Origin: Myxococcus fulvus
GTDB lineage: Bacteria; Myxococcota; Myxococcia; Myxococcales; Myxococcaceae
Length of the DNA: 64,000 nucleotides
Reading direction: 5' to 3'
NCBI RefSeq assembly: GCF_900111765.1
Contig: NZ_FOIB01000018.1
Location: forward strand, 40,604-104,603
The notes under the pieces are model-generated. The model was not told where the DNA came from, made no database searches, and saw nothing but the letters and a program-made list of their open reading frames with translations. Positions within the stretch are counted from its first letter, which is position 1. Every line of letters starts with the position of its first letter. The translations under genes and the position numbers were made by a program. Positions 19,801-27,990 of this stretch are shown one piece after another.

Positions 19801-20398
19801 GGCTCGCCCGAAGCTCGATGAACTCCAGCAGCACCTGCCCATCGGCTACACGTTGGAGATCGGCGGCGAGGCGGAAGAGCAGAAGAAGAGCTTCGCCAGC
19901 ATGGTCGTCGTGCTCGGCATGCTCATCGTCGCCATCTACGTGGCGCTGGTCATCCAGTTCAAGAACGCCGTCAAGCCGCTGGTCGTGTTCGCGGCCCTGC
20001 CCTTCGGCGCCGCGGCGGCGCTGGTGTCCCTGGTCATCATGGGCGCGCCGTTCAGCTTCATGGCCTTCCTGGGCATCATCAGCCTGATGGGCGTCATCGT
20101 CAGCCACATCATCGTGCTCTTCGACTACATCGAGGAGGCCCACGAGCGCGGCGAGTCCCTGCGCGAGTCCCTGCTCGACGCAGGGCTCCACCGCTTGCGG
20201 CCCGTGTTGGTGACGGTGGGAGCCACCGTGCTGGGGCTCATCCCCCTGGCGCTCCACGGAGGCCCGCTGTGGCAGCCGCTCTGCTATGCGCAGATAGGCG
20301 GCCTCACCGTGGCCACGGTGCTCACCCTGCTGCTCGTCCCCGTCCTCTACACGCTGTTCGTCAGGGACCTGCGCTGGATTCATTGGGAGGAACACTGA
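16805..20398 (+). CDS. RND-family efflux pump
   Basis: This 1197-residue inner-membrane proton antiporter starts at GTG, overlapping the adaptor stop. The first membrane helix is at about 33-50, and the porter domain signature is KDPVIAVRVAVATCLWPGA. Helix 4 holds the proton-relay pair Asp562-Asp563 in GLLVDDPVV. The second half repeats the layout and ends with LLLVPVLYTLFVRDLRW. It is some 150 residues longer than AcrB (about 1050). In helix 10 the AcrB lysine position is Ser1100 (GVIVSHIIVLFDY). It probably exports drugs, lipophilic compounds or a secondary metabolite. No TolC-like gene lies beside it. Confidence 0.95.
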   Translation: MTPEQAEQAERERDEALVRHKHNTARYFTEKRQVAWVFLAFTLVWGVYGYFKMPKAKDPVIAVRVAVATCLWPGAEAEKIEQLVTRRIEQKISENASVEKIESISRTSLSVVYVTLKEDVADRAKEFDDIQGRLDTIRDLPSGAGPVQFLKDFGDTATLMLTVASPPANDVELELRSRAVARAIEDVRASASSSEPRATVVVSFPPSINATSMQRLGDQALRFFDALPETDDAHFIQSPGFIGVDMATSLDDDTLLRHLRAFAQDHLSLSELHPDVWRPIIVRDPKDVRARLTANAGDRYSHRQLDDFTDTIQRHLQRLPVVSKVTRTGVLPEKIFLEYSQERLASYGVQASGLANLISARNITAPGGILEMGGKSITIDPSGELSSERELGDIVATTSTNGTPVYLRDMVDVRRDYQSPPRFLNYLDARNAQGEFVRNRAITLAVNMRQGEQIDTFGHSVSEELAHVQRLLPEDLVIRRTSDQPLQVKENVDLFMSSLYEAIILVVLVALIGFWEWRTALLLALSIPITLAMTFGLMHVFGVDLQQISIASLIIALGLLVDDPVVASDAIKRSLSMGWKPRIAAWLGPTKLATAILFATLTNIAAYLPFLTLPGDTGKFIRTLPIVLTLSLVASRVVSMTFIPLLGSAILRAPAAQTPASEQKTSGFARRYQQVVGWAIDHRLLVVGVALLVLIVGALVGSRVRSAFFPKDLSYLSYVDVWLPEDATLTATRDTAREATRILQEVAEEYGKAHPSDGKPRQVLESVTEFIGGGGPRFWFSVAPELQQLNYAQLVIQVRDKEDTRMLVPLFQDALSRRIAGARIDVRELETGKPVGIPVSIRVSGEDIAVLRDIAEQAKAIFRSVPGTARTRDDWGSDTFSVKLEVDPDRANLAGVTNLDVATSSASAMNGMTVGQLREGIHQIDIVARLRAEERAQLGDIENLYISSRSGPQKVPLRQVSRVAYSLQTEKIRRRNQFRTITISTFPQQGVLASEVLKEARPKLDELQQHLPIGYTLEIGGEAEEQKKSFASMVVVLGMLIVAIYVALVIQFKNAVKPLVVFAALPFGAAAALVSLVIMGAPFSFMAFLGIISLMGVIVSHIIVLFDYIEEAHERGESLRESLLDAGLHRLRPVLVTVGATVLGLIPLALHGGPLWQPLCYAQIGGLTVATVLTLLLVPVLYTLFVRDLRWIHWEEH

Positions 20399-20464
20399 AG
20401 CGGGCGACGGAGCGGACGCCGCCGCGCCATTGGTCAACGACAGGACGAGACTCCAGTTTCGTGG

Positions 20465-23374
20465 ATGGAGGTTTCGTCGCGCCCTCTCGAAAGGGTGCTC
20501 GAATGGCTGGTTCCGCTCGTGTGCACGTTCACCGTCCTGGTGACGGCCACGGTGCTGGCGGGCTGGGCGACGGCCAGCGAGCGGCTCACCCGTGTGGTCT
20601 TCCTCCCGGGGGCCGGGGTGATGATGCCCCTCACCGCCGTGGGGCTGTGCTGCGCCGGCTGCGCGCTGTGGCTCCTGAGGAAGAAGCCGGGTGAGCGCCT
20701 GACCCGGGGTCTGGGGATGACGCTCGCGCTGCTCGTCGTGGCGCTGGGCGGGCTGGTGCTGCTCCAGTATGCGACGCGGCGGGACCTCGGCATCGACCAC
20801 CTCTTCTTCGAGGACACCCTCGCCCGGCTGGCACCGCGACTGCCGGGACGCCCATCGCCGCTGACGGCGGCGAGCATGATGCTGCTCGGATTCGCGCTGC
20901 TGTTGCTGCACGTCAGGCTTCGCTCGGGATGGCATCCCGCCCGTCCGCTCGCCCTGCTCGTCGCGCTGGTGTCCACGCAGGCCCTCATCGGCTACGCGTA
21001 TCTGGAGAAGGACCCGTTGACCGCGTTCATCGGGCTCCAGGCCTTCGGGCTCTACACACCGATGGCGCTGCACTCGGCGCTGCTGTTCCTGCTGCTCTCG
21101 GTCGGAATCCTCTCCGTGCACCCCCGACATGGACTGATGGGGGTGCTGCTGCGGGACGACGCCGGTGGGCTCATGGCGCGCAGGCTGCTGCCCGCGGTCG
21201 TCGCCCTGCCGCTGCTCGTGTGGGGACTGCGGCTGGTCAGCGAGGAGCTCGGCTTTCGGAGTGGCCCGTTCGGCACCTCGGTCTTCGCGCTCGTCACGGT
21301 GCTCGCCTTCGTGCTCCTGCTGGCTCGCAACGCGAACGCCCTGTCCCGACTGGATGCGCGCCAGCGCGAAGTGGCGCAGTCGCTGCGCATCTCCGAGGCC
21401 CGCTTCGCCGGCATCGTCAACAACGCCGCGGACGCCATCATCGCCGTCGACGAGCAGCGGAACCTCACCCTGTTCAACACCGGCGCCGAGCGCATCTTCG
21501 GCTACGCCGCGGTCGAGGTGCTGGGCAGGCCGATGGACCTGTTGCTCAGCGAGCCCCTCGAACTCCCGGCGCGGAACGCCGCCGGAACGCACCGGGGCGA
21601 CGAGGAGCGCACGCCCCTGTCCGGCCGGCGCAAGAGTGGGGAGGTGTTCCCCGCGGAGGCCACGCTCGCCGACGTGCGGGTGGATGACGTCGCGTTCAGG
21701 GCCGTCATCCTGCGCGACATGAGCGCGCGGGTGCGAGCGGAGGAGGCCCGGCGCAACCGGGAGGAGTTGTTCCGCACCGCCTTCGACCATGCCCCCATCG
21801 GCATGTCCCTGGTCGGCCTGGACGGACACTTCCTGAACGTGAACGAGGCGCTGGGGCAGATGCTCGGGTACTCGCGCGAGGAGCTGTGCGCGGTGACGTT
21901 CCAGGACCTCACGCACCCGGAGGACCTGGAGGAGGACCTGCTCCAGGTGCGCCGACTGCTGGATGGGGAGCTGGGCACCTATCAGCTCGAGAAGCGCTAC
22001 CATCACAAGCTGGGCCACTCGGTGTCCGTCCTGCTCACCGCGTCCCTCGTCCACGACTCGAGGGGCAGACCCCTGCACTTCATCTCCCAGGTGCAGGACA
22101 TCTCCGAGCGCAAGCAACAGGAGCGGGAGCAGCGCCTGCTGGCGGAGGCCGGGCCCAGGCTCGCAAGTTCGCTGGACCCCGGGACGACCGTCACGACCGT
22201 GTCGCGGCTGCTCGTCCCCGCGCTGGCGGACTTCTGCGTCGTGACGATGATCGACGAGCACGGGAAGGTCCAACGCCGCGAGTGTCTTGCCTCCACGCAG
22301 CAGAAGACGTGGGTGATGGAGGAGCTGTTCGGCGCGTATCCGCAGGTCCACCTGCGCCGGGGACACGAGCTGGCGGAGGTCTTCATGAGCGGCCAGCCGC
22401 TGCTGCTGGAAGAGGTCCCCGCGTCGCTCCTGGAGAGCACCGCGGAGGATGCCCGGCACCTGGAGCTGCTGCGACGGCTCGCGCCCCGCTCGGTCATCGT
22501 GGTGCCCTTGAGCGCGCGCGGTCACACGGTGGGCGTCGTCGCGCTGGGCACCTCCGAGTCCGGGCGGAGCTATGGGCGTCGGGACCTGGCGCTCGTCGAG
22601 GAGCTGGCGCGGCGCGCGGCGCTGGCCCTCGACAACGCGAGCCTGCATGCGCGCTCCGAGGAGGCCACGCACCTTCGCGACGAGGTGCTGCGCATCGTCG
22701 CCCATGACCTGCGCGCGCCCCTGAACGTCATCTCGCTGAGCGCGGGGACGATGATGAAGCGCTCGCCGTCGGAGCGCGCCGCGGACTCCCGCCCGCTGAC
22801 CTCCATCCAGAAGGCGGTCACCCGGGCGACGGCGCTCATCGAGGACCTGCTGGACGTGGCGCGGATGCAGGGCGGCAGCCTCACCGTGGACCGCCGGCCG
22901 GAGTCGACGGTGGCGCTGCTCACGGAGTCACTGGAGCTGCATCGCGCGCTGGCCGAGGCCCAGTCCGTCCAGCTCCAATTGGACGTCGGCCCCGACACGC
23001 CGGACCTCTTCGTGGACCGGGACCGGGTGCTGCAGCTCTTCTCCAACCTGATTGGCAACGCGCTCAAGTTCACCCCGATGGGCGGCTGCATCGTCCTGCG
23101 CGCGCGCCCGTGGGGGGAGATGGTGCGCTGCTCGGTGAGCGACACGGGCTCGGGGATTCCGCCCGAGGACCAGCTCCACCTGTTCGAGCCCTTCTGGCAG
23201 GCCCGGAGCCGCGCGAAGGAAGGCGCGGGCCTGGGGCTCACCATCGTCAAGGGCATCACCGAGGCCCATGGCGGCCGGGTCTGGGTGGACAGCCAGCCCG
23301 GACTCGGCACCACGTTCTACTGCTCACTGCCCGCCGTGCACTCGGTGGACAGTGCCCTGACCTGGCATGTCTGA
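20465..23374 (+). CDS. Membrane PAS-PAS-GAF sensor histidine kinase
   Basis: In this 969-residue protein, the first 300 residues contain about eight hydrophobic helices forming an integral membrane sensor. Two PAS domains follow (about 312-420 and 435-550, e.g. IVNNAADAIIAVDEQRN and FDHAPIGMSLVGLDG), then a GAF domain (about 565-720). The dimerisation/phosphoacceptor domain has the phosphorylated His747 in IVAHDLRAPLNVIS. The ATPase domain (about 845-960) has an N-box (NLIGNALKFTP) and G-boxes (DTGSGIP, GAGLGLTIVKG). There is no receiver domain and no adjacent response regulator gene. It starts 66 bp after the RND pump on the same strand, so it may be cotranscribed. The ribosome site is weak. 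Confidence 0.93.
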   Translation: MEVSSRPLERVLEWLVPLVCTFTVLVTATVLAGWATASERLTRVVFLPGAGVMMPLTAVGLCCAGCALWLLRKKPGERLTRGLGMTLALLVVALGGLVLLQYATRRDLGIDHLFFEDTLARLAPRLPGRPSPLTAASMMLLGFALLLLHVRLRSGWHPARPLALLVALVSTQALIGYAYLEKDPLTAFIGLQAFGLYTPMALHSALLFLLLSVGILSVHPRHGLMGVLLRDDAGGLMARRLLPAVVALPLLVWGLRLVSEELGFRSGPFGTSVFALVTVLAFVLLLARNANALSRLDARQREVAQSLRISEARFAGIVNNAADAIIAVDEQRNLTLFNTGAERIFGYAAVEVLGRPMDLLLSEPLELPARNAAGTHRGDEERTPLSGRRKSGEVFPAEATLADVRVDDVAFRAVILRDMSARVRAEEARRNREELFRTAFDHAPIGMSLVGLDGHFLNVNEALGQMLGYSREELCAVTFQDLTHPEDLEEDLLQVRRLLDGELGTYQLEKRYHHKLGHSVSVLLTASLVHDSRGRPLHFISQVQDISERKQQEREQRLLAEAGPRLASSLDPGTTVTTVSRLLVPALADFCVVTMIDEHGKVQRRECLASTQQKTWVMEELFGAYPQVHLRRGHELAEVFMSGQPLLLEEVPASLLESTAEDARHLELLRRLAPRSVIVVPLSARGHTVGVVALGTSESGRSYGRRDLALVEELARRAALALDNASLHARSEEATHLRDEVLRIVAHDLRAPLNVISLSAGTMMKRSPSERAADSRPLTSIQKAVTRATALIEDLLDVARMQGGSLTVDRRPESTVALLTESLELHRALAEAQSVQLQLDVGPDTPDLFVDRDRVLQLFSNLIGNALKFTPMGGCIVLRARPWGEMVRCSVSDTGSGIPPEDQLHLFEPFWQARSRAKEGAGLGLTIVKGITEAHGGRVWVDSQPGLGTTFYCSLPAVHSVDSALTWHV

Positions 23375-23382
23375 CGCCGCGC

Positions 23383-26187
23383 TCAGTGCGTCGCGGGCGT
23401 GGACCCGTTGTGGCCCGGCGCGTGACGCGGGCCGCGCTCCCGGCGCTCGGGGACCTCCGGTGCCGGCGTGCTCGCGGCGCGCTCCAGCGCGGCCTCCGTG
23501 AAGACGCTCAACCCGAGCTCCGGTCGGTAGCCGTGGACCTCCTTCACGTCCAGCTTCCGCATGAACTCCACGATGCCCGGGCTCACCTCCTGCCCCGGCA
23601 CCAGGATGGGGAAGCCCGGCGGATACGGCACCACGAAGCGCGTGGACACCAGCCGCCGCCCGGAGTCCAACGCTTGCGAAGCTTCGGGCAACGACACGAA
23701 CTCGGCGTTCTCCTCGCGATACGCGAGGAAGAAGGCGCCGCGCAAGTCGCCCTCCCCCACGCCGCCCGAGGGCTGGAACGCCGGATGGAACCCGCTGAAG
23801 TCCGGCAGTGGCGGCAGCTCCTCGGTGATGGCGCGCACCTTCGCGTCGAACAGCCTGCGCTCCGCGCCCGTCGCCTGCGCCAGCATCGTCTCCAGTCGCT
23901 CCGCCTCCTGCCGGAGCCCGTCCAGGAGGAACGACAGCGAGCCCCAGGTCACGCCAATCGTCGCGTTCATCAACACCGTGTTGATGGATGTGTGGTTCAC
24001 CTGGATGCCCAGCCGCTCCATCAACACCTTGCTCCGGAACTCGAACCCGTTGCGCCCCGTGAGCGCGGTGAAGAGCGTCAGGCGCGTCGGGTCCAGCACG
24101 AACTCGTCCTGTGCCCACGCCCGCGTCATCTCGTCCACGCCCGCCGAGCCCGGCCCCACGTAGCGGTTCAATCCCGAGCTCCGGAACACCTCCGGCACCA
24201 TCTGCTCCGCGTCCAGCAGCCGCAGGTAGCGATGCAGCAGCGGGTCCTCGCGCAGCCGCTCGCGCATCCGCATCGCCAGCTGGTAGGCCTCCTTCACCAT
24301 CGCGAAGCCCTCCAGGTCCATCTGCCGGCGCGCCAGGTCCAGCGACGCCACGAGCTGGTGGTTCGGCGACGTGGTGATGTGCGTGAAGTACGCCTCCGTC
24401 AGCGGCGCGGCTGCGCGGCGCTCGAAGTCTTCGTCCCACACGTGCAGCATCGAGGCCTGACGGAACGCCGACAGCGACTTGTGCGTGGACTGCGTCGCGT
24501 ACACGCGCACGCGCACCTTGTCCGGGTCCGGCAGCAGGCGCTCCTCCAACGCGCGGGCCCCCGCCACCGCGTCCCCGTCTCCGCGCCGGGCACGCCACGC
24601 CCGGTACTCCTCGCGGTACGCGCGGCTGCGCAGCCGCTCCGCCAGCTTCTGCGCGGCCCGCATCGCCGTGCGCTGACGCGCCAGCGGCATGAACGTGGCG
24701 TAGGCGAACCAGGCCTCGTCCCAGAGGAAGCAGAGGTCCGGCTTGATGGCCAGCAGCTCCTCCATCACCCGCTCCGGATGGTAGACGAGCCCGTCGAAGG
24801 TGCAGTTGGTCAACACCACCAGCTTCACCCGGTCCAACCGCCCCGCGGACTTCAGCTCCAGGAGCTTCGCCTTCAGCGTGCTCAGCGCCACGCCGCCGTA
24901 CATCGCGAACTCCCGCACCGGATACGCGTCCAGGTACACCGTGTGCGCGCCCGCGAGCACCAGCCCGTAGTGGTGCGACTTGTGGCAGTTGCGGTCGATG
25001 AGCACCACGTCGCCGGGCTGGAGCAGCGTCTGGTGGACGATCTTGTTCGCCGTCGACGTGCCGTTGGTGACGAAGAAGGTCTGCTTGGCGCCGAACGTCT
25101 TCGCCGCCTTCTCCTGCGCCTGCTTGATGGACCCCGTCGGCTCCAACAGGGAGTCCAGCCCGCCCGCGGTGGACGAGGACTCCGCCATGAACAGGTTGGG
25201 CCCGTAGAACTCCCCCATGTCCCGCAGCCAGCGCGAGTTGTACACCGAGTGTCCTCGGGCAATCGGCAGCGCGTGGAAGTTGCCGATGGGGCGCGAGGCG
25301 TAGTGCTTGAGCGCGTCGAAGAACGGCGTCCGGTAGCGCTCGCGCACCCCGTCCACCACGGTGACGTTCAGCTCGTGCGCGGACTCGTACCGGTAGAAGA
25401 CGCGGTCGAACAGGCGCTCGGTGTGCATCTCCCGCCCCACCAGCGACTCGTCGGTGATGAGGTAGACGTTGAGGTGCGGACGAAGACGCCGCACCCAGCG
25501 CGCCACCACGAGCCCCGCCTCATCGCCGTTGCGCTCCGCCTCCGCGAGGATGGGCTCCAGCGTGGAGCGCAGCTGCTTCACGGGCGAGCGCGATCGCAGC
25601 GGCAGGTCCTGCCGCACCACGCACACCTGCACGTCGTCGTTGACGAGCACCGCCACCAGCGCGTCCTCCACCGAGCGAACCTGGAGCAGCTCGTAGAGGA
25701 ACTGATGCTCCCCGCGCTGCGCCTCCAGCATCCCGCGGTGGACCCGCTCGAAGTCCGCCGCCGCCATGTCATCCACCACCAGCGTGGTGAAGTAGTGCGA
25801 GCTCTCCGGCGCCGCCGCGCGCGTCCCGTCCAGGTCCGTGAGCAGACAGGCGCGGTCGCGATGCAGGCTCAACAGGCCCACCAGCCGACGCACCTCCTCG
25901 GCCAGCTCCTCCACGTCGTGTCGACGCGCCATCTCCGCCAGCCTCAGCAGCCGGGCCTCGCCCGGGAACACGAAGAGCCGCTCGATGGGGTGCACCTCCG
26001 CGAAGAGCGAGAGCACCTGCTCCATGTGCTCGGGCGACACCTGCCCCTCGGCGTGCCGCGCCTCCAGCCGCGACACCTCCTCCCGCAGCCGGTTCCACAC
26101 GTCCAGTCGGACCTGCTCGGGATTGAAGACCGCGGACAACAGGTGTGCCTGGACACCAGACTCCAGCGAGGTCAGGGGCTCCGCCAT
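23383..26187 (-). CDS. Orn/Lys/Arg decarboxylase with long N-terminal extension
   Basis: This PLP-dependent fold-type I basic amino acid decarboxylase has about 934 residues and starts at an ATG with GGAG 7 nt upstream. The PLP lysine is Lys570 in QSTHKSLSAFRQ. TNGTSTANKIV and DRNCHKSHHYGLVL (cofactor/phosphate contacts) and the PLP-nitrogen aspartate in LWDEAW are present. Compared with enterobacterial enzymes (about 715-755 residues, lysine near 367-386) the N-terminal part is about 200 residues longer and mainly helical. It would yield a diamine or agmatine plus CO2 and consume a proton. The substrate cannot be told from sequence. It is divergent from the glutaminase gene and convergent with the histidine kinase (8 bp apart). 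Confidence 0.92.
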   Translation of the reverse strand: MAEPLTSLESGVQAHLLSAVFNPEQVRLDVWNRLREEVSRLEARHAEGQVSPEHMEQVLSLFAEVHPIERLFVFPGEARLLRLAEMARRHDVEELAEEVRRLVGLLSLHRDRACLLTDLDGTRAAAPESSHYFTTLVVDDMAAADFERVHRGMLEAQRGEHQFLYELLQVRSVEDALVAVLVNDDVQVCVVRQDLPLRSRSPVKQLRSTLEPILAEAERNGDEAGLVVARWVRRLRPHLNVYLITDESLVGREMHTERLFDRVFYRYESAHELNVTVVDGVRERYRTPFFDALKHYASRPIGNFHALPIARGHSVYNSRWLRDMGEFYGPNLFMAESSSTAGGLDSLLEPTGSIKQAQEKAAKTFGAKQTFFVTNGTSTANKIVHQTLLQPGDVVLIDRNCHKSHHYGLVLAGAHTVYLDAYPVREFAMYGGVALSTLKAKLLELKSAGRLDRVKLVVLTNCTFDGLVYHPERVMEELLAIKPDLCFLWDEAWFAYATFMPLARQRTAMRAAQKLAERLRSRAYREEYRAWRARRGDGDAVAGARALEERLLPDPDKVRVRVYATQSTHKSLSAFRQASMLHVWDEDFERRAAAPLTEAYFTHITTSPNHQLVASLDLARRQMDLEGFAMVKEAYQLAMRMRERLREDPLLHRYLRLLDAEQMVPEVFRSSGLNRYVGPGSAGVDEMTRAWAQDEFVLDPTRLTLFTALTGRNGFEFRSKVLMERLGIQVNHTSINTVLMNATIGVTWGSLSFLLDGLRQEAERLETMLAQATGAERRLFDAKVRAITEELPPLPDFSGFHPAFQPSGGVGEGDLRGAFFLAYREENAEFVSLPEASQALDSGRRLVSTRFVVPYPPGFPILVPGQEVSPGIVEFMRKLDVKEVHGYRPELGLSVFTEAALERAASTPAPEVPERRERGPRHAPGHNGSTPATH

Positions 26188-26445
26188 GGCGGCACTCCAT
26201 CCTTTCGTCGGCGGGCACGAGCGGAGCGCCGTGCGACACGACGTCGGACAAGGTAGGCGCCACGTCATCGACGCGAAGCCCGGACGGCGGGGAGGGTTCC
26301 CGCGCCCTCGCATGGACGCGAGGGCCTCTTCGCTCGCGCGCCCCCGGCGTTGCCGCGCGGCCCGGTGGTCCCCACTCCTCAACCACCGAAGCCGACGCGC
26401 CTGCTGTTGCGCTCGCTGGCGCTCACGTCGCTGGGAGGAGATGAC

Positions 26446-27609
26446 ATGAAGCTCGCAAGCCGCGGTCGCAGAAGCTGGTTGCTCTCCACATGCCTGCTGG
26501 CCCTCGCGGGCCCCGGTGTCGCGCTCGGCGCCGCGCCCAGGTCCAAGCCCTCCGCGTCCCAGACGACTGCCCGCCCCTCCCCCGGAGACGAGGCGATGCC
26601 GTCCGAGACAGACATCCAGCAGGCCCTCCAGAAGGCCCACACGCAGTTCAAGGGGACCAAGGAAGGCAAGAACGCGGACTACATCCCGTACCTGGCCACG
26701 GTGGACCCCAACCTCTTCGGCCTCGCGCTCGTCACCGTCGACGGGAAGATCTACACCGCCGGCGACGCCGCCTCGCCCTTCCCCATCGAGTCGCTCTCCA
26801 AGCCCTTCACGTTGGCACGGCTGATGGAGGAGGTGGGCGCCAAGAAGGTCGAGGACAAGATTGGCGTGGACGCCACCGGGCAGCCGTTCAACTCCATCGT
26901 CGCCATCGAGATGAACGAGGATCACCGCGCCGGCAATCCGCTGGTCAACGCGGGCGCCATCACCTCCGTGAGCCTGATTCCCGCGAAGACGCCCGACGAG
27001 CGCTGGAAGAAGATCAGCGGCAACTTCAACTCCTTCGCGGGCGAGCCGCTCTCCGTGAACGAGGAGGTCTACAAGTCGGAGACGGCCACCAACACGCGCA
27101 ACCAGTCCATCTCCGCGCTGCTGGAGTCCTATAAAGTCCTCGGCTCCCCGCGCGAGCAGGCGCTCGACCTCTACACGCGGCAGTGCTCGGTCAACGTCAC
27201 GGCCCGGCAGCTCGCCACCATGGGCGCCACGCTCGCCAACGGTGGAATCAATCCCGTCACCGGTGAGCGGGTCATCAGCCCGGACACCGCGCGGCGCACC
27301 CTGGCGCTGATGGCCACCAATGGTCTGTATGAGAACACCGGCGAGTGGCTCTATCAGGCCGGCGTCCCCGCCAAGAGCGGCGTGGGCGGTGGCATCGTCG
27401 CCGTGGTGCCGGGCCGCTACGCCATCGCGGCGTTCTCTCCGCCGCTCGACAAGGCGGGCAACAGCGTGCGCGCCCAGCGCGCCATCACCCATGTGGTGAA
27501 CTCGCTGGGTGACAACCTGTACGCCGCCACGCCGGGCGGCGCGGGCACGATGGGCACCGGTGGCGCGGGCCGCGATGGCGCGGAGCAGAAGACGCCTCCC
27601 TCGCCGTAG
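26446..27609 (+). CDS. glsA: Glutaminase with signal peptide
   Basis: This 387-residue protein starts 5 nt after GGGAGGAG. The core (about 55-360) is the bacterial glutaminase fold, related to serine beta-lactamases. It has nucleophile Ser116 and Lys119 in the SxxK motif SLSK, and the family segments AGNPLVNAGAI, ETATNTRNQS and KSGVGGGIVAVVPG. It hydrolyses glutamine to glutamate and ammonia. The N-terminus (MKLASRGRRSWLLSTCLLAL up to about 28) is a signal peptide; most family members are cytoplasmic, so this enzyme probably acts in the periplasm. A Gly/Ala/Thr-rich tail ends the protein. It is divergent from the decarboxylase, with a porin downstream. Confidence 0.93.
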   Translation: MKLASRGRRSWLLSTCLLALAGPGVALGAAPRSKPSASQTTARPSPGDEAMPSETDIQQALQKAHTQFKGTKEGKNADYIPYLATVDPNLFGLALVTVDGKIYTAGDAASPFPIESLSKPFTLARLMEEVGAKKVEDKIGVDATGQPFNSIVAIEMNEDHRAGNPLVNAGAITSVSLIPAKTPDERWKKISGNFNSFAGEPLSVNEEVYKSETATNTRNQSISALLESYKVLGSPREQALDLYTRQCSVNVTARQLATMGATLANGGINPVTGERVISPDTARRTLALMATNGLYENTGEWLYQAGVPAKSGVGGGIVAVVPGRYAIAAFSPPLDKAGNSVRAQRAITHVVNSLGDNLYAATPGGAGTMGTGGAGRDGAEQKTPPSP

Positions 27610-27990
27610 ACCACCGCATCCGCGGTTCGAGGGCGCCTCTTCCCATTCACGCGGGACGGGGCGCTCTCTGGCGTTTCGTGCCCGGAGCGCGGCATTGAGT
27701 GCACACTGCATCGCGCGACCCGCACAATGCCCGGGCAACGAAGCCCGGCAACGCGCGCCCCTCGCGGACAGGCGCGCCTTCGCGCGACGTGTCCGATGCG
27801 CGGGCACGGTGCAGCCCGTCCACGAGGACGAGGGCGCTGTCCGTCAGCCATCGTCGCGCCGCGCCCGCCGTCCGCTCGCGGATAGCGCGCGACGCTCCCG
27901 GCTGGCGCGCTCCACACGCATGCCCACCGTGCCGCTCGGCCCCTCGCGAGTCGTCTCGCCCGGGGCCGCGCTCATTCGAGGGAACAGGGC
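27610..27990. other. 381-bp intergenic region, no clear gene
   Basis: This gap between glutaminase and porin is GC-rich and without a convincing short gene. The only visible structure is a near direct repeat (CCCGGGCAACG, then CCCGGCAACG, around 27731-27752). It must hold the porin promoter if the porin is not read through from the glutaminase gene, but no consensus -35/-10 stands out. Confidence 0.5.

Noticed and set aside
15992..22705. Long minus-strand frames (over 1000 codons) opposite the adaptor, RND pump and histidine kinase genes
   Set aside because: Their composition is His/Gly/Arg/Gln-rich without motifs, while the plus-strand frames have full domain sets.
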